Source: Paramesorhizobium salinisoli (GTDB lineage: Bacteria > Pseudomonadota > Alphaproteobacteria > Rhizobiales > Rhizobiaceae). Taken from it: a DNA stretch of 64,000 bases. This document shows positions 30,583 to 40,629 of this stretch, piece by piece. A program made the position numbers and the translations under genes. The notes under the pieces are model-generated. The model ran no database searches and was not told the DNA's origin. It was given only the letters and a program-made list of their open reading frames with translations. Numbering within the stretch: position 1 is the first letter of the stretch; each line of letters starts with the position of its first letter. The stretch spans positions 558,001-622,000 of the forward strand of contig NZ_QOZG01000002.1 in the NCBI RefSeq assembly GCF_003335045.1, given 5' to 3'.

Positions 30583-31082
30583 TCGGTTTCATAGTCTTTC
30601 TGCGATACAGCATAAGGATCGGGGGTGGCAAGCACTTCAAGAATTCTGCGTTCCCAGCCCTCCATTTCCTCCGCTTCCACATCATCCTCATGGTCATAGC
30701 CGAGGAGATGCAGGAAGCCGTGCACCACCAGATGGGTGAGATGGTGATCGAACGGCTTCTTTTCCAGAGCCGCCTCACGCTCCACCGTTTGACGCGCTAT
30801 GACAATATCGCCAAGCATCGGCCCCGGCCTGTCGCCTGCCCTCACCGGGAAAGCCGGAAAGGAAAGCACATTGGTCGGCTTGTCCTTGCCGCGCCATTCG
30901 GCATTGAGCTGCCGGATCGAGGCATCATCAGTGAAAACGACGCTGAGTTCCGTCTCGACGTTTGCGGCGGACGTGCTGAAGAGCGCTTTCCAGGCAGCGG
31001 CGACTGCCCGGTCGGCTAGCTGGCGCAACGTCGCTTCATCCGGCCAGCCTTCCGTCTCGATCAATATGTCGATATCGATCAA
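30579..31082 (-). CDS. ybeY: Endoribonuclease YbeY
   Basis: A 167-residue metal-dependent single-strand endoribonuclease acting in 16S rRNA 3' maturation and ribosome quality control. The zinc motif H-x3-H-x5-H is at His121, His125 and His131 ([11 protein letters not shown]). NVLSFPAFP and GDIVIA are further family blocks. The order phoH-ybeY-corC-lnt is conserved in proteobacteria. The ATG has GGAG upstream. Confidence 0.95.
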   Translation of the reverse strand: MIDIDILIETEGWPDEATLRQLADRAVAAAWKALFSTSAANVETELSVVFTDDASIRQLNAEWRGKDKPTNVLSFPAFPVRAGDRPGPMLGDIVIARQTVEREAALEKKPFDHHLTHLVVHGFLHLLGYDHEDDVEAEEMEGWERRILEVLATPDPYAVSQKDYETD

Positions 31083-31125
31083 ATCGAACCGCTCCGCGAA
31101 TGTCGGCCGTCAGGACTTCGCCCAA

Positions 31126-32154
31126 TCATGGCTTCGCGTGTCCCTTGGCATCCCGGTCATAGGCGGTGACGATCGCCGCGACCAGGGGATGACGCACGAC
31201 GTCCTTCTCCGTAAAGCGCACCGTGACCACGCCCGATACACCGTCGAGAATGCGCAGCGCATCGACAAGCCCGGACTTCTGGCCCGGAGGCAGATCGATC
31301 TGACTGGGGTCGCCGGTAACGATCATGCGCGCATTGTCGCCAAGACGGGTGAGGAACATCTTCATCTGCATGGATGTGGTGTTCTGCGCCTCGTCAAGAA
31401 TGACGGCGGCGTGGGCCAAAGTGCGCCCACGCATGAAGGCGAGCGGCGCGATCTCGATGACACCCGCCGTCAGGGCCCGCTCGACCTTGTCGGCAGGCAT
31501 CATGTCATAAAGTGCGTCGTAGAGAGGCCGCAGATAGGGATCGACCTTTTCCTTCATGTCGCCAGGCAGGAAGCCGAGCCTTTCGCCTGCCTCCACCGCA
31601 GGGCGCGAAAGGATGATCCGCTCGACCAGGCCACGTTCCAGAAGCATGGCGGCATGCGCCACGGCGAGATAGGTCTTGCCGGTGCCGGCAGGACCCACGC
31701 CGAACACCAGTTCTGAGCGATCCAGCGCCCGCATATAGGCGTCCTGGGTCGGGGTGCGCGCGAAGATGGTCTTCTTGCGGGTCGCTATCTGGGCGGCGGC
31801 CATCTTGCTCTTGTTTTCCATCGTGGGCAGCGTCAGCTGATCATCCGCGGCAATCGCCATGCGGATCGCCCCATCGACATCGGATGCGGTCAGTTCATGC
31901 CCCTTCTGCACAAGACCGTAGAGCTGGTCGAGAGTGCGGCGGGCCTGCTCGGTGGCGCCCGGTTCGCCGCGGATCGAAAGCTGATTGCCTTTCGAGCGTA
32001 TATCGACGCCGAGTTTCTGTTCAATGCGGGCGAGATTTTCATCAAACTGGCCGAAGAGGGCGCTAGCCAGCCGGTTGTTGTCGAATGTCAGTACGATATG
32101 CGCCATGTCCGAGGCCCCCGTGGGGGCTGCCTTCAGTTTTTCGGTGGCGTTCAA
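31126..32154 (-). CDS. PhoH-family ATPase
   Basis: About 342 residues. A small N-terminal KH-like region (ARIEQKLGVDIRSKGNQLSIRG) precedes the PhoH domain with Walker A GPAGTGKTYLAVAHA and Walker B ILDEAQNTTSMQMKMFLTR. The family is linked to RNA metabolism together with YbeY. The computed frame extends to a TTG at 32181, but a second TTG at 32154 has GAGGAG six bases upstream and gives MNATEKLKAAPTG, which I prefer. The gap to miaB is then 23 bases. Confidence 0.92.
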   Translation of the reverse strand: MNATEKLKAAPTGASDMAHIVLTFDNNRLASALFGQFDENLARIEQKLGVDIRSKGNQLSIRGEPGATEQARRTLDQLYGLVQKGHELTASDVDGAIRMAIAADDQLTLPTMENKSKMAAAQIATRKKTIFARTPTQDAYMRALDRSELVFGVGPAGTGKTYLAVAHAAMLLERGLVERIILSRPAVEAGERLGFLPGDMKEKVDPYLRPLYDALYDMMPADKVERALTAGVIEIAPLAFMRGRTLAHAAVILDEAQNTTSMQMKMFLTRLGDNARMIVTGDPSQIDLPPGQKSGLVDALRILDGVSGVVTVRFTEKDVVRHPLVAAIVTAYDRDAKGHAKP

Positions 32155-32177
32155 CCGGCTCTCCTCATGAATGATAA

Positions 32178-33671
<1,494 letters not shown>

Positions 33672-33740
33672 TCCAGGGCTTCTAGCGCTTTTCGGCGCGA
33701 TTGAGAATAGGTTGCATGCATTGCAAGGGCACTTCTGGCT

Positions 33741-34568
33741 CTATTCGCTCCCCATCTCGCGACCGATAAGCGAGGTCTGGAGCATGGCGCGCACCCTATT
33801 TTCCATGGTGCGGGCGAGCGTCTTGCGGTCTGTGTCCGCCGTGATGGTCACCGGCTCGCCAAAACGTATATCGACATCGAGTGCGCCTTCTCTCAGGATA
33901 ATCTTGAGATGCGGCAGCAATTCGACATCGCCGGGCCAGGAGGCGACTGGGCGGAGATAGCGGCCCATCGGCATGCCGTGAAGCCTGGTATAGGCGATAG
34001 CCACGGGCTGCACCGTCACGGTTTCAACACCGGATTCGGGGCCGGATTTAGAGCCGGTTTCACGGATCGCAGCAGACGCAGCACCGAACAGCGAGGTCTT
34101 GAACGGCAGGACGCGATTTCCGTCCGATGTCGTGCCCTCGGCGAAAAGCACCATGGCGTCGCCCACCGCAAGCCTCTTGGCGATCTCGGAAGCCTGCTCC
34201 GCTGTTTTGCCTCGCCGTTCGCGCTCGACGAAGACCGAACGCTGCAGAACCGCCAGACTGCCGAAGAACGGCCAGTCGCGCACCTCGGTCTTGGCGATGA
34301 AGGAAACATCGCCTGCCGTCGAGAGAACCGTGATATCGCTCCATGACACGTGGTTCGACACCAGCATCAGCGGGCGATCCTTCACCATTTCGCCATGAAT
34401 ATGGACGCGGAAACCGAGAAGACGCGCCAGGATGCTGTGGAACAGGCGCGGCAGGCGGTTTTGCAGCGTCGATCCCGTTTTCAGGAACAGATATTGCAAC
34501 GGCACCAGCACCAGCGCCAGCACCGCAAAACCGATCAGCGCGAGCGCTGTGCGCAAACCGCCGATCAT
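33741..34568 (-). CDS. 1-acyl-sn-glycerol-3-phosphate acyltransferase (PlsC family)
   Basis: A 275-residue membrane-bound acyltransferase that makes phosphatidic acid from lysophosphatidic acid, or a related lyso-lipid acylation. An N-terminal membrane segment (LALIGFAVLALVLVPLQYLFL) is followed by the catalytic H-x4-D motif (NHVSWSD), FVERERR and the FAEGTTSDG block. Rhizobiales carry several paralogues, some of them ornithine-lipid acyltransferases (OlsA), so the lyso-substrate is open. Starts four bases after rimI. Confidence 0.88.
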   Translation of the reverse strand: MIGGLRTALALIGFAVLALVLVPLQYLFLKTGSTLQNRLPRLFHSILARLLGFRVHIHGEMVKDRPLMLVSNHVSWSDITVLSTAGDVSFIAKTEVRDWPFFGSLAVLQRSVFVERERRGKTAEQASEIAKRLAVGDAMVLFAEGTTSDGNRVLPFKTSLFGAASAAIRETGSKSGPESGVETVTVQPVAIAYTRLHGMPMGRYLRPVASWPGDVELLPHLKIILREGALDVDIRFGEPVTITADTDRKTLARTMENRVRAMLQTSLIGREMGSE

Positions 34569-34572
34569 CGCG

Positions 34573-35100
34573 TCATTTCCGATCCGGGTCTTGATCCGGG
34601 GCCTGATCGGAGCCCAGATCGCGGCGCAGAATCAGCGCAGCCGAGCGGCCCTCCCCCGTTTCGTAATAGGCGGCTCGATCGCCGACCTTGGCGAATCCTA
34701 GACGACGATAGAGCGCCTGCGCGGCCACATTGGCCTGATCGACTTCCAGGAAGAGCGTCCGCGCTCGCTGGCCATGGAGGTGGCGCAGGGCGGCGTCCAT
34801 CAAAGCGCGACCGACGCCCTGTTTCTGAAAGGCAGGGGGAACGGCGATGGTCAATATCTCCGCCTCATCGACGACCAGACGCGCCAGCACGAACCCCGCG
34901 GCGCTTCCCGGCCTGCCCTCCTGGCGCGCGATGAAGCCGAAGGCGGTCTCCTGCCCGAGCAGCGCATAAAAATCTTCCTCGCTCCAGGCATGGCGGAAGG
35001 TCTGGACATGGATCTGATGCAGATGGGGGCAGTCTGCCGCCGAGAGAGGTTCGACGACGAAATTCCTGCGCGCGAACGGACTGAAGGGCAGGTTGATCAT
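34573..35100 (-). CDS. rimI: Ribosomal protein S18-alanine N-acetyltransferase RimI-like
   Basis: A 175-residue GNAT acetyltransferase with the acetyl-CoA loop in VPPAFQKQGVGRALMDAAL and the conserved region LEVDQANVAAQALYRRLGFAKVGDRAAYY. The overlap with tsaB (four bases) is the usual pairing and is the main reason for calling RimI rather than another GNAT. The N-terminal 20 residues and the C-terminal Asp/Pro-rich tail are variable. Confidence 0.88.
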   Translation of the reverse strand: MINLPFSPFARRNFVVEPLSAADCPHLHQIHVQTFRHAWSEEDFYALLGQETAFGFIARQEGRPGSAAGFVLARLVVDEAEILTIAVPPAFQKQGVGRALMDAALRHLHGQRARTLFLEVDQANVAAQALYRRLGFAKVGDRAAYYETGEGRSAALILRRDLGSDQAPDQDPDRK

Positions 35101-35786
35101 GGCTGGTTTTTCCGCGGAAGTGCGAACCCGGTCTGAGGCTTGGCATCGGGCCCGCGCATATATAGCGGCTTCGGCGCGTCCCCCGGCGCTCGCGATGCTG
35201 CGATCCGCGCGATGGTTTCGATTCCGGCAGTGGCCGCTTCGCCGGCAATGGTCAAGGGCGCCTCCCCCAGCGCCTCATTGATGATTCGCGCCGCCGATCC
35301 GGTCAGCACCGGTCTTTGCGGCCTCAGCGCGAGCAGCGCCAATATATCATCCAGCCCTCCCGCCAGCGGCGCGCCTGCGGCTTTTCCATCAGTTTCGAAA
35401 GCTTGCGCGTAGATTTCGCTGCGATGCGCGTCGATCGCAACCAGAACCGGCTGGCCTTCGTGTGTGCCGCGCGCTTCCATCGCCAGGGCTTCGAAGGCCG
35501 TGACGCCAATCGCGGGACAATTCAGCGCCAGCGCAAAACCGCGCGCGGCGGAAACGCCTATCCGCACGCCGGTGAACGAGCCCGGGCCGATGTTGACGGC
35601 GATCCGGCCGATATCGGAAAAACCCGTCTTCGCCTCATTGATCGCGCGCTCGATATAGCCCATCAGCACTTCGGCATGGCCCTTGCCGATATCCTCGCTG
35701 ATAACTGAAAGCAGGCGCGCTCCATCCGAATCATAGACGGCGGCGGCGCAGAGATTGGCGGCGGTATCGACAGCAAGTATCTTCAT
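35097..35786 (-). CDS. tsaB: tRNA N6-threonylcarbamoyladenosine biosynthesis protein TsaB
   Basis: A 229-residue ASKHA-fold protein that dimerises with TsaD to make t6A37 in tRNA. Recognised by MKILAVDTAANLCAAAVYD at the N-terminus and by VNIGPGSFTGVRIGVSAARGFAL. It lacks the metal-binding histidines of TsaD, as expected. First gene of the tsaB-rimI-plsC cluster; a terminator for the upstream otsA lies between. Confidence 0.94.
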   Translation of the reverse strand: MKILAVDTAANLCAAAVYDSDGARLLSVISEDIGKGHAEVLMGYIERAINEAKTGFSDIGRIAVNIGPGSFTGVRIGVSAARGFALALNCPAIGVTAFEALAMEARGTHEGQPVLVAIDAHRSEIYAQAFETDGKAAGAPLAGGLDDILALLALRPQRPVLTGSAARIINEALGEAPLTIAGEAATAGIETIARIAASRAPGDAPKPLYMRGPDAKPQTGFALPRKNQP

Positions 35787-35802
35787 GGCTGCTCAACCGC
35801 CT

Positions 35803-35836
35803 AAAGGAGAAAAGGCCCGCAAACAAGCGGACCTTT
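35803..35836 (-). terminator. Terminator of the trehalose operon
   Basis: The minus strand forms a 10-bp stem (35811-35820 with 35827-35836, one G-T wobble, loop TTGTTT) followed by TTTTC. It is 42 bases past the otsA stop and separates otsA from tsaB. Confidence 0.8.
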
Positions 35837-35877
35837 CGGTTTGACCAAGGAATCCGGCTCTTGTGAACGCTTACGGT

Positions 35878-37302
35878 TCACGCGGCCTGATCGCTCCCGG
35901 CAGGTTGGCGGGGTTTTCCCGTTTCACCATGTTCGGCGAGCGCATCGAGGAAGCTTGTGCACCAGCGGGACACATCATGCTCCAGGAGATGTGGCATCAT
36001 CTGGTTCCAGCGTTCGCGGCGCGCTTCGAGCGGCATGGAAAGGGCACGGGCGATGGCGTTCGATACCGCTTCGATATCATAGGGATTGACCAGTAGGGCG
36101 CCGTCGAGCTCGCGCGCAGCACCGGCAAAGCGCGACAGGATGAGAACGCCCGGATCTTCAGAGCGCTGGGCTGCGACATATTCCTTGGCAACGAGGTTCA
36201 TGCCGTCGCGCAGCGGCGTCACCAGCCCGACGCGGGCCATGCGATAGAGCCCTGCCAGCACGTTGCGCCCGATGGAGCGATTGACATAACGGATCGGCAC
36301 CCAGTCGACCGCGCTGATGGCGCCGTTCACCCGGCCGGCGAGTTCGGCCACCGTGCGCTGCATATCCTCATATTCCGGCACTTCGGAGCGCGATTTCGGC
36401 GTGATCTGCAGAAAGGTCACCTTGCCCTGACTGGCGGGATTGTTGGTGATGAAATGCTCGAAAGCCTCGATGCGGTTGGTGATCCCCTTGGAATAATCGA
36501 GACGGTCGACGCCGATGATGAGGTCGCGGTCGCCGAGGCTCTTGTGCATGCGCTGTACCATGGCGTTGCGCTGCGAATTCTGTGCCGCCTGGGCAAAGGC
36601 CCCGGTATCGATGCTGATTGGAAACACGTCGGCGCGAAAGACATGGCCATAGGCCTCGAAAAGCCCGTCTCCCAGTTCCCTGCCGATGCCCTCGCGCTTC
36701 AGGCATCCGGCGAAATTCTCCACATCGTGGGCGGTCTGGAAGCCGATCACGTCGTAGGAGGCAAGGCCGCGCATGATGGTTTCGTGAACGGGAAGCGTGA
36801 ACAGGACGTCCGCCGGCGGCCACGGAATATGGAGGAAGAAGCCGATGCGGTTCTTCAGGCCCATCTGACGCAGTTCCGAAGCGAGCGGAATGAGATGATA
36901 ATCATGCACCCATATCACGTCATCGGGCTTGATGAGGGGCGCAAGATGATGAGCGAAGAGGCGGTTGACGCGGAAATAGCCGGCCATGTCCTTGCGCGCA
37001 TATTCAGTCAGGTCGAGGCGGTAATGGCACAGCGGCCAGAGAACGCGATTGGCGAAGCCCGCGTAATATTCATCGACATCCTTGCGGCTGAGATCGACCA
37101 GCGCATAGGTGATCTTGCCATGCTCCTGAATATTGAGGCCCGGCTTTTCGCGGGAAGGTATCGATTTTCCCGACCAGCCCATCCATACGCCGCCGCGTTC
37201 CTCAAGTGCTGACTGGAGCGCGACGGCAAGCCCGCCTGCAGGGGCCGTGCCGCTTTTATCCGGGAGCGGAACCCGGTTCGATATGACAACAAGCCGGCTC
37301 AT
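35878..37302 (-). CDS. otsA: Trehalose-6-phosphate synthase OtsA
   Basis: A 474-residue GT20 enzyme that joins UDP-glucose and glucose-6-phosphate. It begins with SRLVVISNRVPLPD and GGLAVAL (glucose-6-phosphate site), and carries VWVHDYHLIPLASELR, GVDRLDYSKGI and RDGMNLVAKEYVAAQ (UDP-sugar site). The ATG at 37302 follows GGGAGGAGG and overlaps the GH15 stop by four bases; the 28 extra upstream codons are discarded. Trehalose is the likely osmo- and desiccation protectant here. Confidence 0.95.
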   Translation of the reverse strand: MSRLVVISNRVPLPDKSGTAPAGGLAVALQSALEERGGVWMGWSGKSIPSREKPGLNIQEHGKITYALVDLSRKDVDEYYAGFANRVLWPLCHYRLDLTEYARKDMAGYFRVNRLFAHHLAPLIKPDDVIWVHDYHLIPLASELRQMGLKNRIGFFLHIPWPPADVLFTLPVHETIMRGLASYDVIGFQTAHDVENFAGCLKREGIGRELGDGLFEAYGHVFRADVFPISIDTGAFAQAAQNSQRNAMVQRMHKSLGDRDLIIGVDRLDYSKGITNRIEAFEHFITNNPASQGKVTFLQITPKSRSEVPEYEDMQRTVAELAGRVNGAISAVDWVPIRYVNRSIGRNVLAGLYRMARVGLVTPLRDGMNLVAKEYVAAQRSEDPGVLILSRFAGAARELDGALLVNPYDIEAVSNAIARALSMPLEARRERWNQMMPHLLEHDVSRWCTSFLDALAEHGETGKPRQPAGSDQAA

Positions 37303-39137
37303 AATACCTCCTCCCAGGAGCGTGAAAGGCGCATGGCGGCATTGACGAGGCCGACCATGGAATAGGTCTGGGGGAAATTGCCCCACAATTCCCCGGTTTC
37401 GACATGCAGTCCCTCCGAAAGCAGGCCGAGATGATTGCGGTGCGCCAGCACTTCCTCGAAAACGGCGCGAGCGTCGTCCGTCCGCCCGACGCGAGCCAGC
37501 GCTTCGATCAGCCAGAACGTGCAGGCCGTGAACGCGGTCTCCGGCTCGCCGAAATCGTCCGGCGTGCGGTATCGATAAAGATGATTGCCGAAACGCAGAT
37601 GTTTTTCAACCGCGTCGAGCGTTGCGAGAAAACGGGGATCAGACGGCTGCACGATGCCGATCTCCGGCATCAGCAACAGGCAGGCATCGAGATCCTCGCC
37701 CTCGAAAGCGGAAGCGAAATATCCCCTGTCGGAATTCCACGAGCGGGCAAGCGTCTCCTCGCGGATGGCATTGGCCACCTGGCGCCAATGGGCGGCGCGG
37801 TCCTCGATGCCGAGTTTCGCGGCGATGCGCGAAAGTCGGTCGCAGGCCGCCCAGCACATGATGCTGGAATGGGTGTGAATGCCGTTGCGGGTGCGGAACT
37901 CCCATAATCCCGCATCCGGCTGGTTCCACCGCGCCGCCGCCTGTTCGCCCAATGGTTCGAGGCGGCGGAACAGCGCCTCGTCGCCCATGGTCGGCAGGCG
38001 CTCATCGAAGAAGCACTGGGAGATGGCGAGGATGACCGATCCGTAGCCATCGTTCTGCACCTGCGTATATGCGGCATTGCCGCTGCGCACCGGCCCGAGA
38101 TTGCGGTAGCCGGGTAGGCTCGTCATCAGCTCCTCGTCGAACCGGCGCTCGAGGCCAAGGCCGAACAGTGGCTGGAGATAGCCGTCGGAAGAACCGGCGG
38201 CGATGTTGGTGACATAACGCAGATAGTCTTCCATGGTCTTGGTCGCGCCGAGCCGGTTCAGCGCCTTGACCGTGAAATAGGAATCCCTCAGCCAGCAATA
38301 GCGATAATCCCATGTGCGCCCGCTTTCGCCATATTCGGGGATGGAGGTGGTCAACGCGGCGACGATGCCGCCGGTTTCCTCGTTGGCACACAGTTTCAGC
38401 GTGATCGCCGACCGGATGACGACATCCTGCCAGTCCACCGGTAGGGAGAGATAGCGCACCCATTCGATCCAGTATTCCCGGGTCGCTTCGAGAAAATCCT
38501 TCGCCACCCGCATCGGCCCTTCCTGAAGCGTCTCGTCCGGACCGAGAACGAAGGCATAGGGGCGGTCGACGATAAAGGGAACTTGCTCCTCGATGAAGCT
38601 GATCGGCGCGTCGGTGGTCAGCCTCACCACCTGTGGCCCCATCAGGAACCGCAGATGGTTGGAGCCGCGCGTTGTCGCGGGAATGTCGGCGCCATAGTTA
38701 TAGCGAGGGCGCAGACGCATCGTCATGCGCGGTGTGCCAACGATCGGCTCGACCAGCCGGATAATGGCCATCGGGCGGAAGATGCGGTCATGATGCTTGA
38801 AGCGCGGGGCGAAATCGCAGATGCGCAGGCTGTTGCCCTGCTCGTCGGTCAGTATCGTTTCTAGGATCGCGGTGTTGCGCACATAGCTTTGCTGGCTCGA
38901 GACGAGATTGTCGATCTCGATCGACCAATCGCCACCCTCCCTGTCCGGTTCGCCTTGACCCAGAAGGCTGCAGAAGACCGGATCGCCATCGAGACGCGGC
39001 ATGCACATCCAGACGAATTTGCCGTAGCGGTCGATGAGGGCGGCGGTGGCGGAATTACCGATGACGCCCAGATCGAGCGACGGACGTTGCGTGAGATCCA
39101 AAGGAGGGTTGTTCATCGATTTGGCCGAACCGTTCAT
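37299..39137 (-). CDS. Glycoside hydrolase family 15 protein (glucoamylase/trehalase type)
   Basis: About 612 residues. The N-terminal part shows LDLGVIGNSATAALIDRYGKFVWMCMPRLDGDPVFCSLLG, the start typical of bacterial GH15 proteins; the catalytic (alpha/alpha)6 barrel has TWDYRYCWLRDSYFTVKALNRLG and ends with LLSEGLHVETGELWGNFPQTYSMVGL, where the glutamates act as acid and base. No signal peptide, so cytoplasmic. The ATG at 39137 overlaps the otsB stop (ATGA). Some GH15 proteins are trehalases, others act on oligoglucosides; activity cannot be fixed from sequence. Confidence 0.9.
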   Translation of the reverse strand: MNGSAKSMNNPPLDLTQRPSLDLGVIGNSATAALIDRYGKFVWMCMPRLDGDPVFCSLLGQGEPDREGGDWSIEIDNLVSSQQSYVRNTAILETILTDEQGNSLRICDFAPRFKHHDRIFRPMAIIRLVEPIVGTPRMTMRLRPRYNYGADIPATTRGSNHLRFLMGPQVVRLTTDAPISFIEEQVPFIVDRPYAFVLGPDETLQEGPMRVAKDFLEATREYWIEWVRYLSLPVDWQDVVIRSAITLKLCANEETGGIVAALTTSIPEYGESGRTWDYRYCWLRDSYFTVKALNRLGATKTMEDYLRYVTNIAAGSSDGYLQPLFGLGLERRFDEELMTSLPGYRNLGPVRSGNAAYTQVQNDGYGSVILAISQCFFDERLPTMGDEALFRRLEPLGEQAAARWNQPDAGLWEFRTRNGIHTHSSIMCWAACDRLSRIAAKLGIEDRAAHWRQVANAIREETLARSWNSDRGYFASAFEGEDLDACLLLMPEIGIVQPSDPRFLATLDAVEKHLRFGNHLYRYRTPDDFGEPETAFTACTFWLIEALARVGRTDDARAVFEEVLAHRNHLGLLSEGLHVETGELWGNFPQTYSMVGLVNAAMRLSRSWEEVL

Positions 39138-39961
39138 TGCGCTATTTCCGATATCCACGACCGCAGAATGGCAGGGGATTCCATGTAAAGCGTTGCCGCC
39201 GATGTTTCGGATGGGGAGCCGATCTTCACCGAAAGTCCGCCCGCGGCGTTAGCCGCCTTGAACATCGCTTCGTCGGTCACATCGTCGCCGAAGACGAGCG
39301 GCCGCCTTGCCGAGAATGGGGCATCGGCCATGAAGGCCTTGACGGCGCGGCCCTTGTCGGATGTGGCAGGCCGCAGTTCGGTGACCATCTTGCCGTTCTG
39401 CAATGTCCATCGCGGGCCGGCCATCGCGGCGATCTCGCGCATGAGCATCTGCATGTCATGCTGATATTGCGGCGCCTGGCGGTAATGCACGGCGATCGCC
39501 GCATTTTTGTCCTCGACGAGGATATCAGGCCAGGAAAGCGCCCGCTTCTTCAGTTCGTCCTTTGCCCGCAGGAAGTCCGATGTGAGCTCGATCTCGCTCA
39601 TGCGACCCGCCGCATCGCGCCGTTCGGCACCATGCAGGCCTGCGACGGGGAAGAGCGCACCGGGAAAAAGCGTATCGACAAAGGATATGGAACGGCCTGT
39701 CACCAGCGCGAGCGCTCCGTCAAGCTTACGCGAGAGATGGACAAGATCGTGGATAAGCCCGTCCGGCACGCACACGGCCTCCGGCGTTTCCGCGATATCG
39801 AGCAGCGTTCCGTCGATGTCGAAAAAAAACGCCCAGTCGGCAAGCACGTCGCGGCTGCCGTCGGGCAGCCCATGCGGAATGGCGTGGTTTTCGGGTGAGG
39901 TGGTCCTGGATGGCACAGTCAGGGGAGAACGGTCCATCGGGTCGTGCTCTTTTGAAGACAT
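39134..39961 (-). CDS. otsB: Trehalose-6-phosphate phosphatase OtsB
   Basis: About 275 residues, HAD superfamily. Motif I is FFDIDGTLLDIAETPEAV (nucleophile Asp and +2 Asp), motif II is in LALVTGRSISFVDTLF, and motif III/IV in KGRAVKAFMADAPFSARRPLVFGDDVTDEAMF. GLHGAERR is an OtsB substrate-site block. Several starts are possible; the ATG at 39961 gives MSSKEHDPMDRS, and the ATG at 39937 is also feasible. First gene of otsB-GH15-otsA. Confidence 0.93.
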   Translation of the reverse strand: MSSKEHDPMDRSPLTVPSRTTSPENHAIPHGLPDGSRDVLADWAFFFDIDGTLLDIAETPEAVCVPDGLIHDLVHLSRKLDGALALVTGRSISFVDTLFPGALFPVAGLHGAERRDAAGRMSEIELTSDFLRAKDELKKRALSWPDILVEDKNAAIAVHYRQAPQYQHDMQMLMREIAAMAGPRWTLQNGKMVTELRPATSDKGRAVKAFMADAPFSARRPLVFGDDVTDEAMFKAANAAGGLSVKIGSPSETSAATLYMESPAILRSWISEIAQ

Positions 39962-40219
39962 GGGCCTAAAGGTAGTTCGGACTATCCGTGGAGACAACAG
40001 CTGGATCGTCGAAATATCGCATTGCAGCAAATAATTGATATCGCTGAGGTTTGACCGCTTCTACCAGATCAGGACGATATTTCCGGGCGCCGATCAAATA
40101 TTAAAATTTTATCGATGAGCGAGGGAACGGAAGACAGAGTCAGGCGTTTCGGGAGGCTGGACTTGGCTTAGGGAGCCACCCATCTTCCTCAAAACGTTTT
40201 CAAAGAAATGGAGAAAACG

Positions 40220-40507
40220 ATGGACGACAAGCGTTTCCCCGTCCCCGTGGTCATTCGCATCGGCGATGCGCGCAGCCGTGTCGTCGCCAGCGCCTGGGAG
40301 GCCGTCGAATGCCTCAAGACCTATTGGCCGCCGGTTCATGGCCGCACCTACCGGCAGGCCCTCCAGACCTGTCTTGATGTCCTTGACGGGCTGAAGCCGG
40401 TAGCCAAGGCGCGGCGGGCTTTTGTCCACGCGGCAGAGGAAGCGGGACTGATCCTGCGCTCCACCCACAATCGCACTGGCCACGGCCGGACGGCGACCAG
40501 AATCTGA
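40220..40507 (+). CDS. DUF982-family small protein
   Basis: A 95-residue protein with the DUF982 pattern: VVIRIGDARSRVVASAWEAVECLKTYWP, GRTYRQALQTCLDVLDG, and KARRAFVHAAEEAGL. The family is largely restricted to Rhizobiales, occurs in many copies per genome, and has no known function. The ATG at 40220 has GGAG six bases upstream; the ATG at 40208 lacks a good site. It is a single gene between otsB and the sugar ABC permease, facing the latter. Confidence 0.82.
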   Translation: MDDKRFPVPVVIRIGDARSRVVASAWEAVECLKTYWPPVHGRTYRQALQTCLDVLDGLKPVAKARRAFVHAAEEAGLILRSTHNRTGHGRTATRI

Positions 40508-40542
40508 GGGAAACCCGGCAGGAATCTGTGAATTTTCGTCCG

Positions 40543-40580
40543 AAAAAACCCGAAAAGCGCCTTGGCTTTTCGGGTTTTTT
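40543..40580. terminator. Bidirectional terminator with 16-bp perfect arms
   Basis: The arms at 40543-40558 and 40565-40580 are exact reverse complements around the loop GCCTTG. The stem begins with AAAAAA and ends with TTTTTT, so it can terminate both the DUF982 gene (plus) and the ABC permease gene (minus). Confidence 0.92.
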
Positions 40581-40629
40581 CTTGCGGTTTTTCCCGATTT
40601 TTTTACCGGAAACCGGCCGTTTTTCAGGC

